This document shows positions 42,861 through 50,157 of a DNA stretch of 64,000 nucleotides, piece after piece. The first letter of the stretch is position 1. Each line of letters opens with the position of its first letter. Under the pieces are notes generated by a model that ran no database searches, was not told the DNA's origin, and saw only the letters and a list, made by a program, of their open reading frames with translations. The stretch spans positions 36,946 through 100,945 of the forward strand of contig CAZRRN010000001.1 of assembly GCA_964602475.1 (NCBI GenBank). Direction: 5' to 3'. The position numbers were made by a program, and so were the translations under genes. This stretch comes from SZUA-448 sp964602475 (GTDB lineage: Bacteria > Bacillota > Clostridia > Lachnospirales > Lachnospiraceae).

Positions 42861-43190
42861 ATGACAACACAGCAGCTGATTGACACAGCTATCTTTAATA
42901 TCGTCTGTCTCGGAGACAGTATGGATACAGTAATCACAAAACCGTTCTGCTGCGACCTTTTGAGTATTGCAATGGGAAAGGCTCCTGCAGGAGCAGCGTG
43001 GGTTACGGTAATGGCGAACCTGAATACGCTTGCGGTTGCAGCGCTGACGGACAGTGCATGTATTATTTTTGCTGAGGGAGTCCGACCGGATATATCAACA
43101 GTAGAAAAGGCGAAGCAGCAGGGCATTACGATGCTTTCAACAGAACTGCCGGTTTTTGAAGCGGCATGGAAGGTTCAGCAGCTGCTGTAA
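42861..43190 (+). CDS. DRTGG-domain protein, second of operon
   Basis: This 109-residue protein is a second DRTGG domain, distinct from the one at 40694: TAIFNIVCLGDSMDTVITKP, LLSIAMGKAPAGAAWVTVMA, CIIFAEGVRPDISTVEKAKQ, TMLSTELPVFEAAW. The ATG at 42861 is chosen because AAGGAGAGG lies about ten bases upstream. It probably partners with the hydrogenase-like protein encoded just before it. Confidence 0.8.
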   Translation: MTTQQLIDTAIFNIVCLGDSMDTVITKPFCCDLLSIAMGKAPAGAAWVTVMANLNTLAVAALTDSACIIFAEGVRPDISTVEKAKQQGITMLSTELPVFEAAWKVQQLL

Positions 43191-43200
43191 CGGAGGAAAT

Positions 43201-43920
43201 ATGCCGGCACTATATTATGATCTTCATCTGCATTCCTGTCTGTCCCCCTGCGGGGACGATGACATGACACCTGCCAATATTGTGGGAATGGCTGCGCTGA
43301 AAGGGTTGGAAGTCATTGCGCTGACGGATCACAACTCGGCGAAGAACTGTCCGGCGTTTCTAAAGGCAGCGCAGGAATGTGGAATACTTGCCATTCCGGG
43401 AATGGAGCTGACAACCGAGGAAGAGGTTCATGTTGTCTGCCTGTTTGTAAAACTGGCGGACGCGCTGGCTTTTGACAGCTATGTATACGGACATTTGCAG
43501 GCAGTTCCGAATCAGGAAGAGATATTCGGCAAGCAACAGATATACAATGAGCAGGATGAAATAACCGGAACAGTACCGAACCTTCTGATCAATGCGACAA
43601 CAATCCGGTTTGATGATGTTTATGAACTGGTTAACCGGTTTCATGGTGTTATGATACCTGCACATATTGACAAGGACTCCTACAGCCTGATTTCAAATCT
43701 TGGAATGATTCCTCCGGATGCGAAATTTGCTACTGCGGAGGTTAAGGATCTGACGAAGCTCCATGCACTGCAGAAGCAGCATCCATACCTGAACGGGTGC
43801 AGGATCATCAGTAACTCGGATGCCCATTATCTTGAACATATCAATGAAGCGATTCATGAGCTGTATGTGGAGGAACGTTCTGCAGAAGCAGTACTTCAGG
43901 TACTTGCAGGACGAGGATAA
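43201..43920 (+). CDS. PHP-domain phosphoesterase
   Basis: This 239-residue protein has the metal-binding motifs of the PHP family: YDLHLHSCLSPCGDDDM at residues 6-22, ALTDHNSAKN, GMELTTEEEVHVV, PAHIDKDSYS and SNSDAHYLEH. It likely cleaves a small phosphoester or nucleotide 3'-phosphate. It is the last gene of the sensory hydrogenase operon, where it could break down a signal nucleotide. GGAGG lies just before the ATG. Its last codons are the first unit of a 32-34 bp repeat array that continues past the stop. Confidence 0.87.
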   Translation: MPALYYDLHLHSCLSPCGDDDMTPANIVGMAALKGLEVIALTDHNSAKNCPAFLKAAQECGILAIPGMELTTEEEVHVVCLFVKLADALAFDSYVYGHLQAVPNQEEIFGKQQIYNEQDEITGTVPNLLINATTIRFDDVYELVNRFHGVMIPAHIDKDSYSLISNLGMIPPDAKFATAEVKDLTKLHALQKQHPYLNGCRIISNSDAHYLEHINEAIHELYVEERSAEAVLQVLAGRG

Positions 43921-44056
43921 AGCGGTAATGCGGGTACTTGGGGATAAGCTGAAGCGGTGATGCAGGTATTTGCGAAAAGGCTGAATAGGTTATACGGGTA
44001 CTTACAGGACGAGGCTGAAGCGGCGATGCGGGTACCTGCAGGATGAGACTGAAACA
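43885..44056 (+). repeat. Degenerate 32-34 bp tandem repeat at the 3' end of the PHP gene
   Basis: Units begin near 43886, 43920, 43952, 43984 and 44018, each of the form AAGCGG-GATGCGGGTACTTGC-GGA--AGGCTG. The first unit is coding (EAVLQVLAGRG); the rest lie beyond the stop. Unit length is not a multiple of three. Confidence 0.8.
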
Positions 44057-44110
44057 GCGCCGGAATACCGGACAGATGAAAATTACGCAATAAATTCATA
44101 ATATCGTATC

Positions 44111-44151
44111 CTCCGGCATAGTCTGTTACAAAACAGTATGCCGGAGTTTTT
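44111..44151 (+). terminator. Long hairpin that ends at a start codon and hides its ribosome binding site
   Basis: CTCCGGCATA (44111-44120) pairs with TATGCCGGAG (44137-44146), with an inner CTGTT/AACAG stem, followed by five T bases and the lipoprotein ATG. It looks like an intrinsic terminator of the PHP operon. Its GGAG 3' arm is also the only Shine-Dalgarno for the next gene. Confidence 0.75.
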
Positions 44152-44577
44152 ATGCTATTTGATAAGAATATCAAACAGATCTGCAGAATACTTACCGTAT
44201 GTCTTGTGCTGCCGCTTTTAACTGCCTGCGGGTCAGGAACAGACGAACCTGAGAAGCTGAGAGATCTTGATTTTACAGTGGTACAGGAGACTGAGCTTCC
44301 CGAACAGCTGAGAACAATAATTATTGAAAAGAAAGCCAATCCGTTCAAGCTTACCTATACCAATTCGGAAGCACTGTACATTGCACAGGGATACGGCGCA
44401 CAGCCAACCGGCGGCTACAGTGTAACAGTGAATGAGCTATGGCTTGCAGAAAACGCAGTCTTCTTTGATTCGGAATTACTAGGTCCGGAGGAACAGGAGC
44501 AGGTTGCGCAGACAATCACTTATCCCTACGTTGTGATAAAGACCGAGTTGATTGACGAATCGGTGGTATTTCAATAA
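44152..44577 (+). CDS. PrcB-like lipoprotein
   Basis: The 141-residue protein has a lipoprotein signal (LTVCLVLPLLTACGS, lipobox Cys at residue 26). It has a C-terminal PrcB-type domain recognised by AQGYGAQPTGGYSVTVNELW and QTITYPYVVIKTE. In Treponema PrcB stabilises a surface protease; here it may interact with an extracytoplasmic peptidase. Translation depends on GGAG inside the preceding hairpin. No peptidase gene is adjacent. Confidence 0.75.
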   Translation: MLFDKNIKQICRILTVCLVLPLLTACGSGTDEPEKLRDLDFTVVQETELPEQLRTIIIEKKANPFKLTYTNSEALYIAQGYGAQPTGGYSVTVNELWLAENAVFFDSELLGPEEQEQVAQTITYPYVVIKTELIDESVVFQ

Positions 44578-44592
44578 ATATACAGAAATTAC

Positions 44593-44621
44593 TTGACTAT
44601 ATCCCCTAGATGTGGTATATT
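44593..44621 (+). promoter_or_regulatory. Promoter of veg
   Basis: TTGACT (44593-44598), 17 bases, TATATT (44616-44621). Confidence 0.75.
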
Positions 44622-44705
44622 AATTGCGTTGAATGCGGCTTATGTTGTGGTTTACAGGGTTTAGAACAAGCCGAGTAGGATATTACTGCAGATGGGGAGG
44701 ACAAT

Positions 44706-44948
44706 ATGAGGCAACCGGCAAATATGTGTGCAATCAGAAACACCGTAGTCAGGAATGTTGGAAGAAAGGTATTGGTTAGATCCAATCGCGGAAGAAACAA
44801 GTTCGACGAAGAGGAAGGAGTTATCTGTGATACTTACCCTAGCGTATTTCTGGTTCAGATAAAGGATACATACAGTGATTCGATCCGTACAAAATCCTTT
44901 TCTTATAAGGATGTGCTGACGAAAGAAGTGGAGCTGGTGCTCTGCTGA
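44706..44948 (+). CDS. veg: Veg family protein
   Basis: This 80-residue cytoplasmic protein matches the Veg family: VGRKVLVRSNRGRNKFDEEE, GVICDTYPSVFLVQIKD, SFSYKDVLTKEVELVL. In Bacillus subtilis Veg is abundant and promotes biofilm formation by antagonising SinR through an indirect route. GGGGAGGAC precedes the ATG. It has its own promoter and terminator. Confidence 0.88.
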   Translation: MRQPANMCAIRNTVVRNVGRKVLVRSNRGRNKFDEEEGVICDTYPSVFLVQIKDTYSDSIRTKSFSYKDVLTKEVELVLC

Positions 44949-44997
44949 ATCGGATCTTGAAATGGGGAAAAGAGATCTGTAATATACAAAATACTGA

Positions 44998-45030
44998 AAC
45001 CGCTGTTACCGGATGGGCAGCGGTTTTTTT
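44998..45030 (+). terminator. Terminator after veg
   Basis: AACCGCTG (44998-45005) pairs with CAGCGGTT (45018-45025), then eight T bases in total. Confidence 0.88.
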
Positions 45031-45214
45031 TAAAGATAATATGCCTGTAAGATACAAAGCGCCCCACTCGGGATACATATGACGCTTTGCAAAGAAGGTA
45101 TAAGACCTTTAAATTGAAAGAATTGCGCGACAATAGCAATAAATGATAAGTAATATTTCACAAAAACCAAGTTCCCTTTCGAGCATTATGCCAATATACA
45201 AAAAATGCCGCTTT

Positions 45215-45223
45215 TGATATAAT
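45215..45223 (+). promoter_or_regulatory. Extended -10 promoter of the PTTGDTAP protein pair
   Basis: TGATATAAT at 45215-45223 is an extended -10 box; no good -35 is seen. Confidence 0.55.
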
Positions 45224-45269
45224 ACTGACAGTGCTTTTGTATGCACAAAAAATGAGGAGGATTATAATT

Positions 45270-45947
45270 ATGAAGACATTTAAGAAGGTTTTAGCAGTCG
45301 TATTAGTTCTTGCTCTTGCAGTGATTGCATTGCCGGGAATGAAGGCAAAGGCAGCAGCAATTGAGTATACGACAGATGAAGTATTCGCTTATGCAGCTGA
45401 TGAGTATCATGGAATTACAACCCTGAATTCCACCACTCCTTCCTGGAAGAATTATGCATGGATTAAGTTTAATGCGGAATCAGATACAATTCAGCTTGAT
45501 CTTGATGTACTCGCACAGATTGATTCGATTGAGTACATATTTACCGGAGAAGGATCTTTTTCAACCAATGTTGTAAGAAATACCAAAGCAGCAGGCGGCT
45601 GGGCAACAGAAGCAGCTACCATCGAAGTATCTGCAGGAAATGATTTTACTTACGTTATTGCAGGTGTTGACGGTGCGGCAGCAGCAGCTGAGGCAGCTAC
45701 GGGAGATCGTTACTTTAACTTCTGCTTACAGACCACAAGTGATATAACAGGTGAAGTTTCTGTAAAAGCAATTGTATTAAAGGATGCTAACGGCGGTGTT
45801 GTTATCAATATTACCAATCCTGCATTTGCAGCAGCAGACGTTGTTCCGACCACAGGCGATACTGCACCGGTTGTAATCATTGCAGCAGCTGCAGTTGTAG
45901 CTCTTTGCGGTATGGCAGTTGTTAATCGTAAGAAAGCTTACAGATAG
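45270..45947 (+). CDS. Secreted cell-wall-sorted protein 1 (PTTGDTAP tail)
   Basis: This 225-residue protein has a signal peptide (MKTFKKVLAVVLVLALAVIA, cleavage near residue 30), a beta-rich domain of about 160 residues and a sorting-like tail VPTTGDTAP, hydrophobic helix, NRKKAYR. The tail resembles an LPxTG sortase signal with a variant motif. The body domain is not one I can name. AGGAGG lies well placed upstream. It is followed 73 bases later by a gene with an almost identical tail, suggesting duplication of the anchor with a different body. Confidence 0.75.
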   Translation: MKTFKKVLAVVLVLALAVIALPGMKAKAAAIEYTTDEVFAYAADEYHGITTLNSTTPSWKNYAWIKFNAESDTIQLDLDVLAQIDSIEYIFTGEGSFSTNVVRNTKAAGGWATEAATIEVSAGNDFTYVIAGVDGAAAAAEAATGDRYFNFCLQTTSDITGEVSVKAIVLKDANGGVVINITNPAFAAADVVPTTGDTAPVVIIAAAAVVALCGMAVVNRKKAYR

Positions 45948-46020
45948 TTAGGAGAGTTGTAAAGGGGCTGTTAAAAGTAGCCCTTTTCCTATTAAATGTA
46001 TAATTATAAGGGAGAGTACA

Positions 46021-47025
46021 ATGAAAACACTTAAAAAAACGTTGGTATTTATCATTACCATGACACTTCTTGTTTCCATGTTCGTAGTTCCGGCAGCAGC
46101 AGTGGAAGATATGACAGTCGATGTTACCGCAGCTAATCTGAACGATGGAAAAGCACGAGCAGGCGAATACCTTGGAGTATTGTATGCAGACAAATTGATG
46201 GATGACGGAACAGTAGAGTTTAACGATATCGAACTCATTTCCTATTATCTTCCTCAGGAAGTTACGAACGACAAGACGTACAAGGTTCATGTAACCGGAA
46301 CCTGTAAAGGTGATTTCAGAGTATGGTTCAGCCAGAGTGCGGATCAGGGAACAGCTTCCACTCCGCAATATGCATCTGCTTACGGAGTTACCGACGGAGC
46401 TTTTGATGTCGTATTTGATCTTGATGTTACAAAGGATTCCGGCGTTGATCAGATTTTGTTTAAGGGTCCTGCATACGGAACCAATATTATTTCAATTAAT
46501 GTAACCTCTTGTACAGTTACCGAAGCGGAAGCAACCACAACGACAGTTGATGATCCGATCTTAATTGCTCCCGCACCGGACACAACAGTAGCGGCTGACG
46601 GTGTTCTTGCAACAGCAAATGGTACACTTGACAACGCAGTTCTTGCAGCAGCAGCTAAAGGAAGCAAGCTTGTTCTTGAATATACATGGCCGACCGGAGC
46701 ATCCGCAGATGTTGGCTGGGGTATTGGTGGACTTTGCTTTGACGGTTGGAGTGTTGATTCTGAATTCGAAATTAAGATTCCGGAAGGCGCAACAAGAGAT
46801 ACTACTCTGACTGCAGAATTTGATCTGGATACAGTTCTTGCAAAGGGTGCAACGGCAATTAACATTAATCTGTACAACGGAATCAGCACCTATACTCTGA
46901 CGCTTGTTCAGCCGGACGCTGTTCCGACTACGGGTGATACTGCACCGGTTGCAATCATTGCAGTCGTAGCAATTGCAGCACTTTGCGGCATGGTGGTTGT
47001 TAACCGTAAGAAAGCTTTCAGATAG
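46021..47025 (+). CDS. Secreted cell-wall-sorted protein 2 (PTTGDTAP tail)
   Basis: This 334-residue protein has a signal peptide (LVFIITMTLLVSMFVVPAAA) and two beta-rich domains: one up to about residue 165 and one at about 185-300 (LAAAAKGSKLVLEYTWPTGA, GGLCFDGWSVDSEFEIKIPE) that looks like a carbohydrate-binding jelly roll. Both domains precede the tail VPTTGDTAP, hydrophobic helix, NRKKAFR. Tail residues are nearly identical to those of the upstream gene. Probably exposed on the cell surface; ligand unknown. A strong terminator closes the pair. Confidence 0.75.
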   Translation: MKTLKKTLVFIITMTLLVSMFVVPAAAVEDMTVDVTAANLNDGKARAGEYLGVLYADKLMDDGTVEFNDIELISYYLPQEVTNDKTYKVHVTGTCKGDFRVWFSQSADQGTASTPQYASAYGVTDGAFDVVFDLDVTKDSGVDQILFKGPAYGTNIISINVTSCTVTEAEATTTTVDDPILIAPAPDTTVAADGVLATANGTLDNAVLAAAAKGSKLVLEYTWPTGASADVGWGIGGLCFDGWSVDSEFEIKIPEGATRDTTLTAEFDLDTVLAKGATAININLYNGISTYTLTLVQPDAVPTTGDTAPVAIIAVVAIAALCGMVVVNRKKAFR

Positions 47026-47062
47026 TATTTATCGGTAAGATTAAGATGGAAAACCTATCAGA

Positions 47063-47106
47063 CCGGTGGCATAACTGCTTAAAGCAGTCATGCCACCGGC
47101 TTTTTT
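47063..47106 (+). terminator. Terminator after the surface protein pair
   Basis: CCGGTGGCAT and ATGCCACCGG with inner ACTGC/GCAGT form a very stable stem, followed by CTTTTTT. Confidence 0.92.
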
Positions 47107-47505
47107 ACTTTATAGGAAATTGCTCTTTTCAAGCGAACAAAAAAAATATACCAGCCAATGACTGGTACAAAAAGAAGACGAAAGGTTGATTAAAAAGATA
47201 GAAACCTTCTTCACCAAACCCATCATCTTCAAATTTGTCCTCATATTGGTTCATCAGTCAGTCTGCTTTATTTCGTCCATAAGCTAAACTACTTCTACCT
47301 CCATAAAAGCGTTGATGCGGGCATCCGGATTTTCTCGCGGATGTCTACAAAAAGCTGGTAGCCACACAAACGGCAAATTCCGTTGCCATCATTTGCGTTG
47401 AAGCTTCTGTTCCATTGTGAGCGTCTCGTTTTCTGTGTGCTTCTTCTTCGGAGTGTATGTGACGTTAAAATATATACAGCCGTCGTCTGAATAGCATGCG
47501 CTACC
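47107..47505. other. Gene-poor stretch with decayed RiPP-locus debris
   Basis: No intact gene. On the minus strand, in frame after the amber stop of the third precursor remnant, the frame continues with two more cysteines and then MEQKLQRK, which copies the start of the intact 154-residue precursor before a stop near 47400. A further frame contains CRLCGY. This looks like degraded precursor copies. Confidence 0.5.
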
Positions 47506-47637
47506 CTATTCAACTGTCGCTGAGCACGGTTCGTTTAGGTAGCTGGATGAACAGCCTCCGGAATCGGCTGCTTTACCGCCGCCGCTGACGGAATCCAGTT
47601 CGTCGTCGTCCAGCTCCTGACCGAGGATGCTGCTCTT
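47506..47637 (-). pseudogene. Third RiPP precursor, leaderless and amber-interrupted
   Basis: The minus strand encodes SSILGQELDDDELDSVSGG followed by a core GGCSSSYLNEPC, then SATVE and TAG at 47508-47506. The same frame continues GSACYSDDGCIYFNVTYT. Across the stop the cysteine spacing (x8, 9 counting the stop, x5) and the TV-E and T-YT residues match the two intact precursors. No start codon lies between this frame and a stop just upstream, so the leader is lost. I read it as a decayed paralogue. Confidence 0.7.
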
Positions 47638-47666
47638 ATACCATTTTCTATCATGCGTAGTTTTCC

Positions 47667-48131
47667 TTAGGCTGGCTCAATATAATAATGTATTACTCTC
47701 TCTGTATAGCTTGTACCGATCGTAGGACAATAATCACCACCCCAGCAGCTGCTGCGCTCCTCAACGGTGTCCGAGCATTGCTCAATAATGTACGACCATG
47801 TACATCCCCCTTTGCCCGGAGCTATACTAGTGGTACATTCGTGCTCAAAGGTTCTTTGCGAAAACCTGACACGTCCCCCACTGATGGTATCCAGCTCGTC
47901 GTCGTCCAGCTTCTGCCCGAGAATCTGATCTTTTGCCATACTGCTCTCAAATTTCTTAAGCAGATCCTCCGCTGTAATCTCTCCTGTGTGGGTGTGAAGC
48001 AGCTCAAAAAGACCGTTTGCATCTTTTTCGCTAAACTCCAAACCGATTTCCTTCATAACGGCCGTCAGCTCCGCCGCCGATTCTGCCGCAATGACCTTTT
48101 CCATCATTTTCTTCGAAAGTTTCTGTTCCAT
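47667..48131 (-). CDS. RiPP precursor with full Nif11-type leader
   Basis: This 154-residue peptide has a Nif11-like leader (LSKKMMEKVIAAESAAELTA, GLEFSEKDANGLFELLHT) that ends in LDDDELDTISGG, the double-Gly cleavage site near residue 86. The core starts RVRFSQRTFEHE and contains GGCTWSYIIEQC, TVEERSSCWGGDYC and TSYT, giving Cys spacing x8, x9, x5 plus an extra upstream Cys. It should be exported after removal of the leader by a C39-type peptidase; none is encoded nearby. AAGGAGGAG precedes the ATG. It is the second precursor downstream of the maturase gene. Confidence 0.85.
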   Translation of the reverse strand: MEQKLSKKMMEKVIAAESAAELTAVMKEIGLEFSEKDANGLFELLHTHTGEITAEDLLKKFESSMAKDQILGQKLDDDELDTISGGRVRFSQRTFEHECTTSIAPGKGGCTWSYIIEQCSDTVEERSSCWGGDYCPTIGTSYTERVIHYYIEPA

Positions 48132-48151
48132 TGTTAACTCCTCCTTATCGC

Positions 48152-48379
48152 TTAAACTACAGTATACTCAGTTACCAACCAAGAGCACCAATCGTTAAAT
48201 GCGCAACGGTAATTGTCAACCGTATCAACGCATTGTTCCCTATAATGACTGGATGTGCAGCCGCCGACTTTTACATTCTTCTCCTGAGGGACGTTATATC
48301 CGCCGCTGACAGTGTCCAGCTCATTATTATCCAGCTCCTGAGCCAATATTTCTTCTTTTTTTGCATCTTGTTCAGACAT
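48152..48379 (-). CDS. RiPP precursor with short leader
   Basis: This 75-residue peptide has a 27-residue leader (MSEQDAKKEEILAQELDNNE, then LDTVSGG) that keeps only the terminal part of the Nif11 leader. The core has GGCTSSHYREQC, DTVDNYRC, AFNDWC and TEYTVV, with Cys spacing x8, x8, x5. The conserved pattern with the 154-residue precursor is GGC-[TS]-x-S-x4-E-Q-C-x2-TV-[DE]. GGAGG lies eight bases before the ATG. The gene is between the maturase (38 bases downstream of its stop) and the second precursor, so one transcript is likely. Confidence 0.87.
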   Translation of the reverse strand: MSEQDAKKEEILAQELDNNELDTVSGGYNVPQEKNVKVGGCTSSHYREQCVDTVDNYRCAFNDWCSWLVTEYTVV

Positions 48380-48416
48380 TATAATAGCCTCCTATACGTT
48401 TATAGTATTGATATGC

Positions 48417-49823
48417 TCAGCAGTTCTCACCCTCCTTTTCCGATTTTGGTGCGTATTTATCGCCGACTTCCTTAAATCGCTCATACCAGCCGTTTTTAAA
48501 ATACACGCATGCCTTCATGTCCGGAGCAAGATACTCTCCGCCGCCCAAAGTGCCGCCTGCGCGACAGCCGCCTTTGCATTGGTAGGTATACTTGCAGGTC
48601 ACGCATTCGGGGTTGTGCTCCATGTATTCGCTCACACGGCAGGTCATCGCCCGCGTGTAGCTGGATTCAGTCAGGATGTCTTTAAGCGGTGTTTCAAAGG
48701 CGTTTGGATACTGCTTTGCCGCCGCTTCGTCGATCATGGACATACATGGGATAACCGCACCCTCGGGGCTTAAATACATATTCGCACGCAGCGACCCGCA
48801 GACAGGCACATTTTTAAAGGTTTTGATACCGCCCTTGTCGAAGGGAATGTTATAGTGACCTTCGTCGGGGCTGTACTGGAACGCGCCGTCCAGCATGATG
48901 TCAATAGGAGCACCGTCCTCAAAAAACTGCGGGATGTATTTAAGATACTGCTCAAAGCCCTCCTCATTGGAGAGAAAGCTTTCGGGTTGGTTGCACCACT
49001 GCCCGGAAGGGGACGCCACATTGATCTTCAGAGCGCGGCAGCCGACCTCATGCAGAATTTTTACCGAATCGCGTATGGTATCGATATTTTTGCGGTGCAG
49101 CACCATGGAGGATGCGGTATGAATCTCATATTCCCTGAGCAGCCTGAACGCGTCCAGCGCCATCTTTTCCGCGCCGTTGATGCCGCGCAGCCAGTCGTGC
49201 CAGCCTGAACCGTCATAGCTTATCTGGAAGGAGGGACGGATTTTACGCTCATTCAGCCCGTCCAAAAGCTTTCTGTTCACCAGCGCGCCGTTTGAGTAGA
49301 TGGTGGTGATGCCAATGCCTTTCTTGATTAGTTCGTCTATGATCTGCCAGAAATCCTCGCGGATCAACGGCTCGCCGCCGGTGATGCCCACCTGCTTAAT
49401 GCCGCAGTCAGCCATTTCTCCGATGATCTTCAGGCACTGTTCAAGGCTCGGCTCGCCGAATTTGCCCTCGCTGGCCGACATAAAGCAGTGCTTGCAGCGG
49501 TAGTTGCAGTTGCCGGTGATGGACCACTGCACGCTTGCCTTGAACTGGTTATCGTAATGGCGATACGTCTGATGGGGCAGAAGCTTTGCGCCCTTTTCAC
49601 AGGGGAGTATGCCCTTGTTGTTTAGGTTGTGCTCAAAAAAACTGCGTTCCATGGGGGATAAGGCTTCAATATCAATATCTGTGTTTCCATCGCATTGCAG
49701 CAGCAGCGCGAACGTCTCGCGACTCAAAAATTCGGTTCTCAAGTTACGCATATCGCATATGCCAAAGGGAAGCTTGTCATAACCGCACAGCTGCTTGTTG
49801 GGTGACAAAATATAATAGCTCAT
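48417..49823 (-). CDS. Radical SAM/SPASM peptide maturase
   Basis: This 468-residue enzyme is predicted to modify the two precursor peptides. Residues 1-90 (FLSRETFALLLQCDGNTDI) resemble a PqqD-like leader-recognition domain. The radical SAM core starts near residue 105 with CNYRCKHC and continues VGITGGEPLIREDFW and ISYDGSGWHDWLRG. The SPASM region has Cys in VCGSLR, AVIPCMS, ECVTCKYTYQCKGGCRA and KACVYF, enough for two auxiliary [4Fe-4S] clusters. The family includes thioether- and C-C-forming enzymes; the bond made here is unknown. Codon use is more GC-rich than the neighbours, suggesting transfer. Confidence 0.87.
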   Translation of the reverse strand: MSYYILSPNKQLCGYDKLPFGICDMRNLRTEFLSRETFALLLQCDGNTDIDIEALSPMERSFFEHNLNNKGILPCEKGAKLLPHQTYRHYDNQFKASVQWSITGNCNYRCKHCFMSASEGKFGEPSLEQCLKIIGEMADCGIKQVGITGGEPLIREDFWQIIDELIKKGIGITTIYSNGALVNRKLLDGLNERKIRPSFQISYDGSGWHDWLRGINGAEKMALDAFRLLREYEIHTASSMVLHRKNIDTIRDSVKILHEVGCRALKINVASPSGQWCNQPESFLSNEEGFEQYLKYIPQFFEDGAPIDIMLDGAFQYSPDEGHYNIPFDKGGIKTFKNVPVCGSLRANMYLSPEGAVIPCMSMIDEAAAKQYPNAFETPLKDILTESSYTRAMTCRVSEYMEHNPECVTCKYTYQCKGGCRAGGTLGGGEYLAPDMKACVYFKNGWYERFKEVGDKYAPKSEKEGENC

Positions 49824-49971
49824 GGATGAAGCCCTCTCTTTCGTAATCTGCTATTCCATTGTAAGCCATCGTTGCTTTTTGATATTACAAGAATAACACA
49901 CCGAAGTTCACAAAAGTGGCACACAAAAGCCTTTTTTCGTATCAATACACCGTTGTGCGGTAAAGCCTTGC

Positions 49972-50157
49972 TTATCCAGCCCATCCATCGACTGCCTGCA
50001 AGATCTTCGATGTTGCTGTGGGAACCGTGGAAATATTCGCTGTCAAAAGCTCACTTGAAAGGCTGTTCTCCGTTGTGAACGCGGCGATAGCAAGCGACAC
50101 AACTATAGTGGACAATACGGCAAGCGCCGTGATCTGTAGCTTTGTAAAGTTCTTCAT
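49972..50157 (-). CDS. Small secreted or membrane peptide upstream of the RiPP maturase
   Basis: This 61-residue frame starts MKNFTKLQITALAVLSTIVV with a Lys-containing N-terminus and a hydrophobic segment (residues 9-28), then a polar tail ending TSKILQAVDGWAG. AAAGGAACG lies about nine bases upstream. It is 148 bases upstream of the maturase on the same strand and could be a secreted signalling or accessory peptide. I do not recognise it and it may be a remnant. Confidence 0.5.
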   Translation of the reverse strand: MKNFTKLQITALAVLSTIVVSLAIAAFTTENSLSSELLTANISTVPTATSKILQAVDGWAG

